This document shows positions 9,816-18,024 of a stretch of 58,194 bases of DNA, piece after piece. This stretch comes from Eubacteriales bacterium (GTDB lineage Bacteria > Bacillota > Clostridia > Lachnospirales > Lachnospiraceae): positions 1 to 58,194 of the forward strand of contig JAUNGC010000025.1 of the NCBI GenBank assembly GCA_030524745.1. Direction: 5' to 3'. Positions within the stretch are counted from its first letter, which is position 1. Each line of letters begins with the position of its first letter. Position numbers and translations under genes: made by a program. The notes beneath the pieces were generated by a model, which had not been told where the DNA came from, did no database searches, and was given only the letters and a program-made list of their open reading frames with translations.

Positions 9816-11384
9816 CTATTTCGTATAGCTGATGCTTAAGTTCTGCGTCGTCTGGCCGTCAATGAGGAAATCGCCTTCTTCAAAATCCGTGATCTCTTTA
9901 CCCAGAATTTTCAGATTCTCAATCGTCACGCCGTCCACCATATGTTCTGCGTCAAAGCCCTTGATGCGGGACTGTACTTCCCTGCCGCTTAAAACTTCCA
10001 CATTTTTAATGGTGATGTTCTGAATCTGTCCTCTTTCCTTTGTAGAGGACCAATTGGTGTTCTGGGCGATGTTAATGTCGATCAGATAAGGCATTTCATC
10101 CCCGTCTCCGCTGCCGATCTCTTCATTTTCCACCGTGATATTTTCAAATGTGATATCGTGCACCAGCGCGTCGTCCGCATTATGTACGGAGATGACCGGC
10201 TTGTGGAAGTTGTTCAGCACTGTAATATTCCGGAAGGAAATATCCGACATCTCCGCATCCGGCTGTTCTCCTTTATTCGTCTCATAACCCACTTCCATGG
10301 ACTGGGCCAGATCGGTCCAAAGCTGCATATTGGTGAAGGAAATGTTCCGGCTGTTTCCGTCGTAATTTTTCACCACCAGAGAATCGTCCCAGCTTCTGAC
10401 AAAGCAGTTTTTCACTTCATAGTTCTGGCAGGACTGCAGCGTGATTCCGTCGCCGTTGGGGCGCGGAGAAATGATCTTTATGCCGTCGATGACGCCGTTT
10501 TGGGAATCAAACGCCTGACATACCCAGGCGTTGGCGTTTAATACGATCAGGTCGCTGATCTTTACATTTTCACAATGATCGAACTTCAGCGGAATGCTGG
10601 CGGAAACGCCCTTCCAGCCCGCAAACTGAGAGCCGTCGATAATCCCTCTGCCCATAACGGTGATATCTTTCGCGTAATTTGCATTGATGATCCCGTGTAC
10701 GACGGCGCCGCCGCTCACATACAGCGTGTCTCCGTCTTCCAGCATGATATTTTCGATGTTCCATTCGCCCGGTCCGATATAAATTACATTTTCATCCTCC
10801 GGATCCACCGTATTTTCTTCCGGCGGATATGCGAAAATGTGCAAGGCGCGTTCCGGAGAGCCGTCAAAGGTGAGGGTATAGGTATCAGGCTCGGTAATCA
10901 CAAATGTCACCGTATGGTTTTCCCGGTCGATCTGCGGCTCGATTCCGTAAGATACCGGACTGATTTTCACGCTGTCCAGCGTCCGGTCCGGCACTGTTAC
11001 CTGAATTTTTACCGCTCCCTCAAAAGAAAAATAAGTGACCGGCGTCCGGGATATCAGCGGCAGATAATTGTTCGTCCAGGTTCTCGAATGATTGACATTG
11101 GTATCATAAACATAACAATCCTGTCCGTTCACCGTTACGGTCGTATCCGTGCAGTGAAGCAGGGAAAAATCCCGGTCCGTTTCGGGAGCCGCCGCCAAAT
11201 CTTCCGCCGTCGCATCCCGCAGCGTTTTGGGGCCTTCATATAATACGAGCTTTGCCTGATTCAACATTTCCGCCTCCTCATTTTTTGCCCGATTGCCAGA
11301 CGCTGTGATCCAGACTGCGCCAATCACAACGATCAATATTACAATTAATATGGTTTCCACAATTGCACGATATCGATTTTTCAT
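9816..11384 (-). CDS. Membrane-anchored beta-helix glycoside hydrolase-like protein (GH28/GH49-like)
   Basis: A 522-residue protein with start ATG 11384 after GGAGAA. The N-terminal hydrophobic helix (residues about 10-28, ETILIVILIVVIGAVWI) lacks an obvious cleavage site, so it is likely a signal anchor facing outward. A beta-sandwich covers about residues 60-190 (VTYFSFEGAVKIQVTVPDR), followed by a right-handed beta-helix with YIGPGEWN, TLYVSGGAVVHG and GRGIIDGSQFAGW. The catalytic-type motifs NGDGI at about 311 and WDDSLVVKN at about 332 have the 21/22 spacing. The DLAQSMEVGYETNKG segment matches the paralogue at 6509-8839, and both lack the GH28 GHG histidine. It is encoded between pgmB and the F5/8C protein. 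Likely a surface-tethered glucanase trimming polymer close to the transporter; the polymer is not identified. Confidence 0.75.
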   Translation of the reverse strand: MKNRYRAIVETILIVILIVVIGAVWITASGNRAKNEEAEMLNQAKLVLYEGPKTLRDATAEDLAAAPETDRDFSLLHCTDTTVTVNGQDCYVYDTNVNHSRTWTNNYLPLISRTPVTYFSFEGAVKIQVTVPDRTLDSVKISPVSYGIEPQIDRENHTVTFVITEPDTYTLTFDGSPERALHIFAYPPEENTVDPEDENVIYIGPGEWNIENIMLEDGDTLYVSGGAVVHGIINANYAKDITVMGRGIIDGSQFAGWKGVSASIPLKFDHCENVKISDLIVLNANAWVCQAFDSQNGVIDGIKIISPRPNGDGITLQSCQNYEVKNCFVRSWDDSLVVKNYDGNSRNISFTNMQLWTDLAQSMEVGYETNKGEQPDAEMSDISFRNITVLNNFHKPVISVHNADDALVHDITFENITVENEEIGSGDGDEMPYLIDINIAQNTNWSSTKERGQIQNITIKNVEVLSGREVQSRIKGFDAEHMVDGVTIENLKILGKEITDFEEGDFLIDGQTTQNLSISYTK

Positions 11385-11426
11385 GAATTTTCTCCGTTCT
11401 CAGGCATATTTGAATCACTTTTGTAC

Positions 11427-11451
11427 GGTCTGCGCAGTAAATGCGCAGACC
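11427..11451 (-). terminator. Intercistronic hairpin between pgmB and the anchored beta-helix gene
   Basis: A perfect 10-bp stem, GGTCTGCGCA against TGCGCAGACC with a 5-base loop, sits in the 93-base gap and has no T-run on the minus strand. It is more likely an mRNA processing or stability element that sets unequal expression than a full terminator. Confidence 0.55.
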
Positions 11452-11477
11452 TGCCTGTCTGTTACGCATATTTTCCG

Positions 11478-12128
11478 TTACGCGTTTAAAATGGTATCCC
11501 AGTCCACGTGATCCGCCAGATCCTTCGCGCAGTAGTCCGCTCCCATGGTCTGGTAAAGAGGCCCGACCGCCAGGGATTTCATGCCGCCCGCTTTCGCCGC
11601 GTCGATGCCCGCCTGAGAGTCTTCCACAACGAGACATTCTTCAGGGGAGAGTTCCAGTTTCTTTGCCGCCACCAAAAACACTTCCGGATCGGGTTTGGAC
11701 TTTGTGGTATCCAGACCGCAGCTTATTTTATCAAACAAACTTAAGATTCCTGTTTTTTCCAGAATAACAGGCGCATTTTTGCTGGCGGAACCAAGTCCTG
11801 TCAATACGCCTCTTTCATGCAGCATCAGCAGCGTTTCCCGCGCGCCCGGCAGCAAATCGTTTTCGGTCAATGTATCCAGCATTTTCAGATAATAGTTGTT
11901 CTTCCTCGTTGCCAGTTCCGCCTTTTCCTCATCCGTGTAGGTCTTATCGCCCTTTTCCAGTACCACTTCCAGGGACGCCATACGGCTCACGCCGCGCTGT
12001 CTCTTATTATCTTCTTTCGTGAACGCTGTAATGCCCAGTTCTTCTGCAAGCTGCTTCCAGGCAAGATAGTGCAGTTCATCCGTTGATACCAGCACCCCAT
12101 CCAGGTCAAAAATTACTCCTCTTATCAT
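11478..12128 (-). CDS. pgmB: Beta-phosphoglucomutase (HAD superfamily)
   Basis: The start is the ATG at 12128 (MIRGVIFDLDGVL), chosen because AGGAGG lies just upstream; a longer reading to 12200 lacks a ribosome site. At 216 residues it has the usual family length. HAD motifs: DLDGVLVSTDELH at residues 8-20 (nucleophile Asp, general acid/base Asp two residues on), cap domain with KQRGVSR, GSASKNAP, SKPDPEVFL and VVEDSQAGIDAAKAGG. It converts beta-glucose-1-phosphate to glucose-6-phosphate in the cytosol. This is the expected partner of inverting GH65 phosphorylases, two of which lie at 13.4-18.0 kb. It is divergent from the LacI regulator and shares a palindromic operator region with it; it is first in an operon with two surface proteins. 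Confidence 0.93.
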   Translation of the reverse strand: MIRGVIFDLDGVLVSTDELHYLAWKQLAEELGITAFTKEDNKRQRGVSRMASLEVVLEKGDKTYTDEEKAELATRKNNYYLKMLDTLTENDLLPGARETLLMLHERGVLTGLGSASKNAPVILEKTGILSLFDKISCGLDTTKSKPDPEVFLVAAKKLELSPEECLVVEDSQAGIDAAKAGGMKSLAVGPLYQTMGADYCAKDLADHVDWDTILNA

Positions 12129-12240
12129 TTCTTTTCCTCCTGCTATCCCGTAACAGATCCGATCCGCAAAACTGTTACTAAATTTATTTTTTTCTTGCAT
12201 TTTATCCTTGCGGCAGGATTCATTTTCCCCTATAATAGTT

Positions 12241-12269
12241 TTGACGTTTAATGTTAAACTTCCTATAAT
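12241..12269 (+). promoter_or_regulatory. Promoter of the lacI-type regulator gene
   Basis: TTGACG at 12241-12246 and TATAAT at 12264-12269 are separated by 17 bases. The operator palindrome fills the spacer, so the regulator should repress itself. On the opposite strand a weaker TATTAT -10 near 12232-12237 could serve pgmB. Confidence 0.8.
12246..12259. promoter_or_regulatory. LacI-family operator in the lacI/pgmB divergent promoter
   Basis: GTTTAATGTTAAAC is a palindrome with one central deviation and is one base from the perfect copies of TTTAACGTTAAA upstream of the binding-protein gene. Its position between -35 and -10 fits repression of both divergent genes. Confidence 0.75.
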
Positions 12270-12310
12270 TTCACCTATTTTTAAAACATTTTTCTGAGAG
12301 GTTTTCTATC

Positions 12311-13327
12311 ATGGTTACAATCAAAGATCTCGCCAGCTACACCGGTGTGAGTTGCACCACAATTTCCAATGTCATACACGGCCGGAGCAATCGTGTTTCT
12401 CCCGAAACCATTGAAAAAGTGAATGCCGCGATAGAAGAACTGGGTTATACCCCCAATATGTCAGCGCGTTCTCTCGTTTCCAAGTCTTCCAAAGTGGTGG
12501 CTTTCATCAATCACGTGATCATCCGCGAAGGCACAAATGTGACGGAAGACCCGTTTCACTCCTCCACCATCGGTATGATCGAACACAAGCTTCGCCAGAA
12601 TGGTTATTATCTGATGCTGCGTACGATCAGCACGCCGGAAGAACTGATTCATTTTTTACAGAACTGGAGTATCGACGGTCTGTTTCTGACCGGTATTTTT
12701 CACGATACCTTTTACGAGGCGCTTTCCACCTTCCGCATTCCTACCGTGCTGATCGACAGCTATGTTCAGCAGAAGCGGTTTTACAATATCGGCCTGGAAG
12801 ACTTTAATGGCAGTTATCTCGCAACCTCCCATCTCATCGAGAAGGGGCATCGCCGCATCGGATATGCTTCTCCCTTTTTCCGGGACGGCGGCGTGCTGCA
12901 GGAACGTTTTCTTGGATACAAGGCCGCTTTGACCAAGCATGGCATTCCCTTTGATGCCTCCATCAATTTTGAATACGAGATGGACAGCATGGAAGCGCTT
13001 CAGACGGCCGCGGACGATATTCTCACGCATCCCGATATCACCGGCATTGTCGCTTCCGCCGACCAGATGGCCGCCGGCATTATGGCAGGTCTGCATAAAC
13101 GCGGCGTCCGGATTCCGGAAGATATTTCCATTGTGGGATTCGACGATATTTCTCTGGCCCAGATGGTTTATCCCCAGCTCACGACAATCCATCAGGACAT
13201 GCATACGAAAGCGCAATATGCGGCCGACACCATGCTGCAGCTTCTGGATCGTTCCAAACCGGCCAGCAGAAATGTCATTCTTCCGGTCCATCTGGTGGAA
13301 CGGGACAGCGTAAAATCCCTGCTATAA
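12311..13327 (+). CDS. LacI/GalR-family transcriptional regulator of the glucan-use locus
   Basis: A 338-residue protein with start ATG 12311 after GAGAGG. The N-terminal LacI helix-turn-helix occupies residues 1-50 (TIKDLASYTGVSCTTISNV, then hinge-helix region NMSARSLVSKSS). A periplasmic-binding-protein-like effector domain follows to the end (FLTGIFHDTFYEAL, ISIVGFDDISLAQM, PQLTTIHQD). It is divergent from pgmB and convergent with the GH65 gene at 13410. The palindrome in its own promoter recurs at the transporter operon, making this the most likely regulator of both. The inducer is probably an imported oligosaccharide or a phosphorolysis product, but this cannot be read from sequence. Confidence 0.92.
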   Translation: MVTIKDLASYTGVSCTTISNVIHGRSNRVSPETIEKVNAAIEELGYTPNMSARSLVSKSSKVVAFINHVIIREGTNVTEDPFHSSTIGMIEHKLRQNGYYLMLRTISTPEELIHFLQNWSIDGLFLTGIFHDTFYEALSTFRIPTVLIDSYVQQKRFYNIGLEDFNGSYLATSHLIEKGHRRIGYASPFFRDGGVLQERFLGYKAALTKHGIPFDASINFEYEMDSMEALQTAADDILTHPDITGIVASADQMAAGIMAGLHKRGVRIPEDISIVGFDDISLAQMVYPQLTTIHQDMHTKAQYAADTMLQLLDRSKPASRNVILPVHLVERDSVKSLL

Positions 13328-13344
13328 CATGTTTTCATCAGAAC

Positions 13345-13363
13345 GTGCGCCTGTCGGGCGCAC
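13345..13363 (+). other. Small GC hairpin after the lacI gene
   Basis: GTGCGCC and GGCGCAC form a 7-bp stem with a 5-base loop, just ahead of the main terminator at 13376-13412. It may be a tandem terminator element. Confidence 0.45.
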
Positions 13364-13375
13364 GCATCGGATAAG

Positions 13376-13412
13376 CCCCGCTCCGCTCAATACGGAGCGG
13401 GGCCTGTTTTTA
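13376..13412. terminator. Terminator between convergent lacI and GH65 genes
   Basis: A 10-bp perfect stem (CCCCGCTCCG / CGGAGCGGGG) with a 7-base loop is followed on the plus strand by a T run that reaches the stop region of the GH65 gene. It ends the lacI transcript and probably also the opposing transporter operon. Confidence 0.85.
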
Positions 13413-15596
13413 ATCTATTTTTTCAACTTTCACATCTTCGCCCGAAATATTGACGTAATACCGTTCTCCTCCGCTGCACACATAGAAGCGCATTCCGCTC
13501 CAGTCCCCGGGCAGTCTGGGATTTACCCGGATGCCGTTCTCCGCAAAGGATACGCCTCCGAAGCCTTCCACCGCGATCATATAGGCTCCGCCCGCCGCCG
13601 CAGGATGGGTTCCGCCGATGTAAATCAGCCCGGCCCATTCTTTTCCGCCTTCTACCAGATCGGCTTTTGCGGACTTAATGAAGAACGGATATGCCTTCTG
13701 GGGCATGCCGCATTTGCAGGCCAGCATCGCGTACATGCTCGCGCTCAGGGAAGAACCGTGTTCCGTTCTGGGTTCATAATAGTCCCAGTTGGCCTTGAGC
13801 ACTTCCGGCGGGTACTCGTCGGAATAGAGATTCAGCATCGCCACCACGTCGGCCTGTTTAATGACCTGGGTGTGGGTCGCAACGCCGTAAGCGCCGCCCC
13901 AGTATTCCTTTTCATGCAGCAGCCTGGAACGCACCGTATCGATGGAACAGTCTTCCAGCTTTCTGTATCCGTCAAACTGCTCGATCACATTGTCGTCTCC
14001 CGGTTCGGGAATATAAAGATTCTCCGCCGCATCCGCAAATTTGCCCGCCAGTTCTTTCACCGGATACAACGCAGAAATGCTTTCTGCCGCATCCTTTCCA
14101 TAGGAATCCAGATTGTTCAGAATATCCGCCGCCGACTGCAGCGTCATCTTCGCCATCCGGTTGGTATAGCCGTTGTTGTTCACCCGCTCATGATATTCGT
14201 CGGGACCGATCACATCATGCAGTTCATATTCTGTGCCGGCAACTCTCTTTAATAACAGACTGTAATAGAACTTCGCACATTCAATTACGGTTTTTAAACC
14301 GCCCTCTTTTAACAGGCTGTCATCTCCCGTGATTTTCGTATAGCGCATGATACCGTATACAATCGCGGCGGAAATGTGGATCTGTTTATCTTTAAAGAAG
14401 GTTCTCATCGGCCTTCCTGTGAAAACATCCGTCACATTATAATCGGAGCAGGCGTCATAGCCGCCCTCCTGGCTTTCCCAGGCATAAAACGCGCCGTCCA
14501 GCCCGTAGTCTTTCGCCTTTTTGATCGCGCCTGACAGAGTGTCCACGCGATAGCGCAGCAGCGTATGGGCAACCGCCGGTCTGGTAAACAGGAAATAATC
14601 CAGTATGAACATTTCCGTATCCCAGAAAACAGCGCCTTTATAGGTCTGTCCCGAAAGTCCCCGCGCCGGAATGGACATGCTTTTCGCATGACGGGGCGCG
14701 ATGGACTGCAGATGATAAAGGGAATAATTCAGCGCCTTCATCGCGTCCTCGTCGCCGTCGATCTCCACAGCCCCATACTTCCATATCTCTTCCCAGGACG
14801 CTTCCTGCACGCGCTTCGCCGCTTCATAGCCTTCCCGTTCAAAGCTGTCCAGCAGTTCGTCTGCCTGCGCTTTGGAAAAGTCATCATCCTGGCTTGTAAA
14901 GACAACGATCGCCTTTTCAATGGTGTAATCCCGGTCCTTTTCTGTCACGAGACTGAAATGGTGCATCAACCGCCTGTCTGCCTCTTCCGTTTTGCTTTCC
15001 TTTGGAAAATCCGCCCTGACCGTTTCTTCCACGCAGACGGTCGCCCCTTTTTCATGGGTGACGCCTTCCATCACAAGGCGGCCGTTTTCGCAGCGCCCTG
15101 CCAGACTGTCAAAATGGGGACCGTTGATTTCCCACATATGGCCGTCAATTCCGGTAAACAGTTCCACTTCCGCATGAAAATCCGCCCGTACCGTATAGCG
15201 CATGGCGATTCTGTGGACATTCTCATGATCCGCAAAGCGTTCCGACGTAACCGTCACTTCTCCCCGTTCCGTCTTCCAGACCGTTTTTCTATGACAGATG
15301 CCATGACGGAAATCCAGCCTCATTTCATGTTCTTTCATCTCTCCGTCCTGTGCCAGAAGCGTTTTGCCGTCCACACAAATATAAGTATAAATACCGTTGG
15401 GCGCATTGATCGGTTCTCTCCATGCATCTCCCACCTGGTCAAAGATCCCTGCCAGATTCACCGCCGGCAGTTCTTCCGCAGTATATTCCTCCAGCGCGCC
15501 TCTGACGCCCAGATAACCGTTGCCGACCAGAAATCTGTTTTCCAGCGCGGTGATCTGCTCCTTTTTAAACCCTTTCTGCAAAACTTCCCAATTCAT
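13410..15596 (-). CDS. GH65 glycoside phosphorylase (kojibiose/maltose-phosphorylase type)
   Basis: A 728-residue protein with start ATG 15596 after AGGAGC. The order is GH65 N-terminal beta-sandwich (ENRFLVGNGYLGVRGALEEY), (alpha/alpha)6 barrel and small C-terminal beta domain. WDTEMF in the barrel and GPDEYHERVNNNGYTN near residues 463-478 mark the active site, with the Glu of DEYH (about 466) as the general acid. GH65 phosphorylases are cytosolic inverting enzymes that split alpha-glucosides with phosphate to beta-glucose-1-phosphate; linkage preference (trehalose, maltose, kojibiose, nigerose and others) depends on acceptor loops I cannot assign. It is the last gene of the transporter operon, 66 bases behind the second GH65 gene. 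No signal peptide is present, as expected. Confidence 0.9.
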   Translation of the reverse strand: MNWEVLQKGFKKEQITALENRFLVGNGYLGVRGALEEYTAEELPAVNLAGIFDQVGDAWREPINAPNGIYTYICVDGKTLLAQDGEMKEHEMRLDFRHGICHRKTVWKTERGEVTVTSERFADHENVHRIAMRYTVRADFHAEVELFTGIDGHMWEINGPHFDSLAGRCENGRLVMEGVTHEKGATVCVEETVRADFPKESKTEEADRRLMHHFSLVTEKDRDYTIEKAIVVFTSQDDDFSKAQADELLDSFEREGYEAAKRVQEASWEEIWKYGAVEIDGDEDAMKALNYSLYHLQSIAPRHAKSMSIPARGLSGQTYKGAVFWDTEMFILDYFLFTRPAVAHTLLRYRVDTLSGAIKKAKDYGLDGAFYAWESQEGGYDACSDYNVTDVFTGRPMRTFFKDKQIHISAAIVYGIMRYTKITGDDSLLKEGGLKTVIECAKFYYSLLLKRVAGTEYELHDVIGPDEYHERVNNNGYTNRMAKMTLQSAADILNNLDSYGKDAAESISALYPVKELAGKFADAAENLYIPEPGDDNVIEQFDGYRKLEDCSIDTVRSRLLHEKEYWGGAYGVATHTQVIKQADVVAMLNLYSDEYPPEVLKANWDYYEPRTEHGSSLSASMYAMLACKCGMPQKAYPFFIKSAKADLVEGGKEWAGLIYIGGTHPAAAGGAYMIAVEGFGGVSFAENGIRVNPRLPGDWSGMRFYVCSGGERYYVNISGEDVKVEKID

Positions 15597-15662
15597 AATG
15601 ATGCTCCTTATATAATCCGGAAATTTGTTCTTTACACAAATCTCTCTCTATTGTCGAAGATT

Positions 15663-17966
15663 TCAGCTCAGCCACTCCGCCGGTATGCGGATTTTCTTTG
15701 CCGCACCGTCAACCGTGACGACCTCTCCGTAAAGGATAAGGGATACGTCGTTTCCGTTCACCGTCCGGATCGTTACATGCTCCGCATCCACCCGAATCAC
15801 CAGAACGTCGCCGCCCCAGTGCAGACGGAAAGAATAACTTTCCCATTCCGCAGGAATCGTCGGGTTCAGCGCCAGACCATCGCCGTCGGAGCGCAATCCG
15901 CCGAAGCCATATACGATATTCATCCATGCCGCGGCGATCGACGTGGTATGAATGCCTTCATTTGTATTTCTGTTGTAATTATCCAGGTCCATTCTGGTGG
16001 CAAAACCGAAGAAATCGTACGCCTCTCTTCCCTTTTTAAGCTGGCTTGCCAGAATGGAATGCACCGACGGCGAAAGCGAACTTTCATGAATACATCTGGG
16101 TTCATAGTATTCATAATTGTTGCGCAGTTCTTCCATCGTAAAGGAACTGTTAAACAGAAGCATCAGCATCAGCACATCCGGCTGTTTAATCATATCGTTT
16201 CTGTAAATATGGTCATAGGACCAATGGCTGTAAAGCGGGAAATCCTCCACCGGAATCGCATCCACATCCACATGAGGCAGATCAAAGAATCCGTCGTTCT
16301 GCTCATAAAGTTTTCGTTCCGGATCATAAGGAATATACATCAATTCCGCCATTTTGGCCCACTCGGAAACTTCCTGCTCTTTCAATCCAACCTTTTTGGC
16401 CACCGCCGCATATTCCGCCGGACATTCTTCTTTCATCTGACTGATTTGTCCGATTGTATACAGGAAGGTGAATCTGCCCATATAGTTGGTGTAACAGTTA
16501 TGATTTACCATCATCTGGAATTCATCCGGTCCCATAACGCCATAAAATCCGTATTTGCTGCCGTCATTGGAATAATCTCCTCTGGTCGCCAGCATTCTGG
16601 AAATCTCAATGAGCATTTCCAAACCGCATTCCGCCATGAAACCGGTATCCCGGGTCATTTTTTCATAAAACCACACGCCATATGCCACCGCTGTGGAAGC
16701 CTGCAACTGCAGGCTGGCATGCTGCCACAAATTGCAGCATTCTCTACCGGATATGGTAGCAATCGGGTAAAACGCGCCTTCACAATCAAGGGCTTTCGCT
16801 CTTTCCTTCGCTTCCGGCAGGGTTTTGTATCTGAAATACAGAAGGTTTTTCGCGCCTTCCAGATCGTTAAACAAAAAGAATGGCAGGCAGTATGTCTCCG
16901 TATCCCAGAAAGCATTACCGTTGTATGCTTCGCCTGTCAGTCCCTTGGCGCCGATGTTGCTGCCCTTGACTGCTCCGTGATAAGTCTGGAAAAGCTGGAA
17001 AATACAGAAGCGGATTCCCTGCTGGTTTGCAGGATCGCCCGAAATCTCAATGTCGCAGTTTTTCCAGATTTCAGCCCACCATGCGGTATTGTCCGTCACC
17101 AGAGTATCAAAATCCACAGCGTTGAGCAGCCCCGCCGCTTCCTTACAATCTTTTGCGAACCGCTCTTTTTCCTTCTCCTGACGGCGCACCTGATTGCACA
17201 CGCTTCGGGTAATCGTGTATGTTTTGCCGGGCTGCATTGCAATCTCATAAACAGCCGTAATCTTCTTTTCCTCTTCGCAGTCTTCCAGCCAGATCAGATC
17301 TTCGCCCGAAATAGCCGCTTCGGAATAAACCTGCTGGTCCGTCTGCTCAGTTTTTGCCTGAATAAAAAGATGCCCGTCTCTGCGTCCCTTGTCTTCACAA
17401 ACCCAGAAATTGTGATGCGCATTTTCATGAATGCCGGAGAAATCCAGTCCCAGCTTCACCGTCGCCTTTCCCTCAAAATCTTCGGAAGTGAGCGTAATGC
17501 GCTGCGCGCCCAGGTTGACCTGCTTCATGGATAAAATTCTTTCCATGCGGACTCCGATTTTCTTTCCCTCTTTTGTCTTCCACACAAAAGAACGGGTCAG
17601 CAGGCCGTTTTTCATATTCAGCGTGCGGTTAAAATCACAGAAACTGCTTTCCGCCAGATCCAGTCTTTCTTCCCCCGCCCGGATCTGAGTATCCAGCCAG
17701 TTCACCGCATTTACCATAAATTCCGTGAAATTGACAATTCCTTTATAGCTGGAATTTCCTTCCCGCTTTCTTTCATAGATGCCGTTGAAATAACTGCCGA
17801 TCAGTTTATCCTTGCTGTAGCCCTCTTCCATGAAGCCGCGGACGCCCATGTATTCGTTTCCCAAAGAGAAAATGGATTCCGCCACCTTCGCATGCGCAGG
17901 GTCAAACCCTTCTTCCACAATCTCCCAGGGGTTTTCTTTAAAGTATTGATCTGCTATTTTTGCCAT
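15663..17966 (-). CDS. GH65 glycoside phosphorylase, divergent subtype (possibly nigerose/alpha-1,3-type)
   Basis: A 767-residue protein with start ATG 17966 after GAGGGG. It has full GH65 architecture: LGNEYMGVRGFMEEG at residues about 32-46, WDTETYCLPFF in the barrel, GPDEFQMMVNHNCYTNYM with the probable catalytic Glu near 482, and ESSLSPSVHSILA. The active-site signature differs from the neighbouring GH65 (DEFQ rather than DEYH), so the two paralogues probably act on different linkages or chain lengths. I associate this longer DEFQ subtype with clostridial nigerose and alpha-1,3-oligoglucan phosphorylases, but from recall and with low certainty. It yields beta-glucose-1-phosphate for pgmB. 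It follows the permease gene by 58 bases in the same operon. Confidence 0.88.
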   Translation of the reverse strand: MAKIADQYFKENPWEIVEEGFDPAHAKVAESIFSLGNEYMGVRGFMEEGYSKDKLIGSYFNGIYERKREGNSSYKGIVNFTEFMVNAVNWLDTQIRAGEERLDLAESSFCDFNRTLNMKNGLLTRSFVWKTKEGKKIGVRMERILSMKQVNLGAQRITLTSEDFEGKATVKLGLDFSGIHENAHHNFWVCEDKGRRDGHLFIQAKTEQTDQQVYSEAAISGEDLIWLEDCEEEKKITAVYEIAMQPGKTYTITRSVCNQVRRQEKEKERFAKDCKEAAGLLNAVDFDTLVTDNTAWWAEIWKNCDIEISGDPANQQGIRFCIFQLFQTYHGAVKGSNIGAKGLTGEAYNGNAFWDTETYCLPFFLFNDLEGAKNLLYFRYKTLPEAKERAKALDCEGAFYPIATISGRECCNLWQHASLQLQASTAVAYGVWFYEKMTRDTGFMAECGLEMLIEISRMLATRGDYSNDGSKYGFYGVMGPDEFQMMVNHNCYTNYMGRFTFLYTIGQISQMKEECPAEYAAVAKKVGLKEQEVSEWAKMAELMYIPYDPERKLYEQNDGFFDLPHVDVDAIPVEDFPLYSHWSYDHIYRNDMIKQPDVLMLMLLFNSSFTMEELRNNYEYYEPRCIHESSLSPSVHSILASQLKKGREAYDFFGFATRMDLDNYNRNTNEGIHTTSIAAAWMNIVYGFGGLRSDGDGLALNPTIPAEWESYSFRLHWGGDVLVIRVDAEHVTIRTVNGNDVSLILYGEVVTVDGAAKKIRIPAEWLS

Positions 17967-18024
17967 GTCGTTCCCCTCGCCATATGTACTATACTCTATT
18001 GCGTTTTGTTCTTTTCCTATGCCG

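Noticed and set aside
12129-12200. N-terminal extension of beta-phosphoglucomutase
   Set aside because: The family starts directly with the DLDGVL strand and AGGAGG precedes ATG 12128; the longer reading would overlap the promoter.
14565-17534. Long plus-strand open frame opposite the GH65 genes
   Set aside because: It is antisense to two clear GH65 enzymes and its translation has no domain pattern or ribosome site; it reflects codon bias of the real genes.
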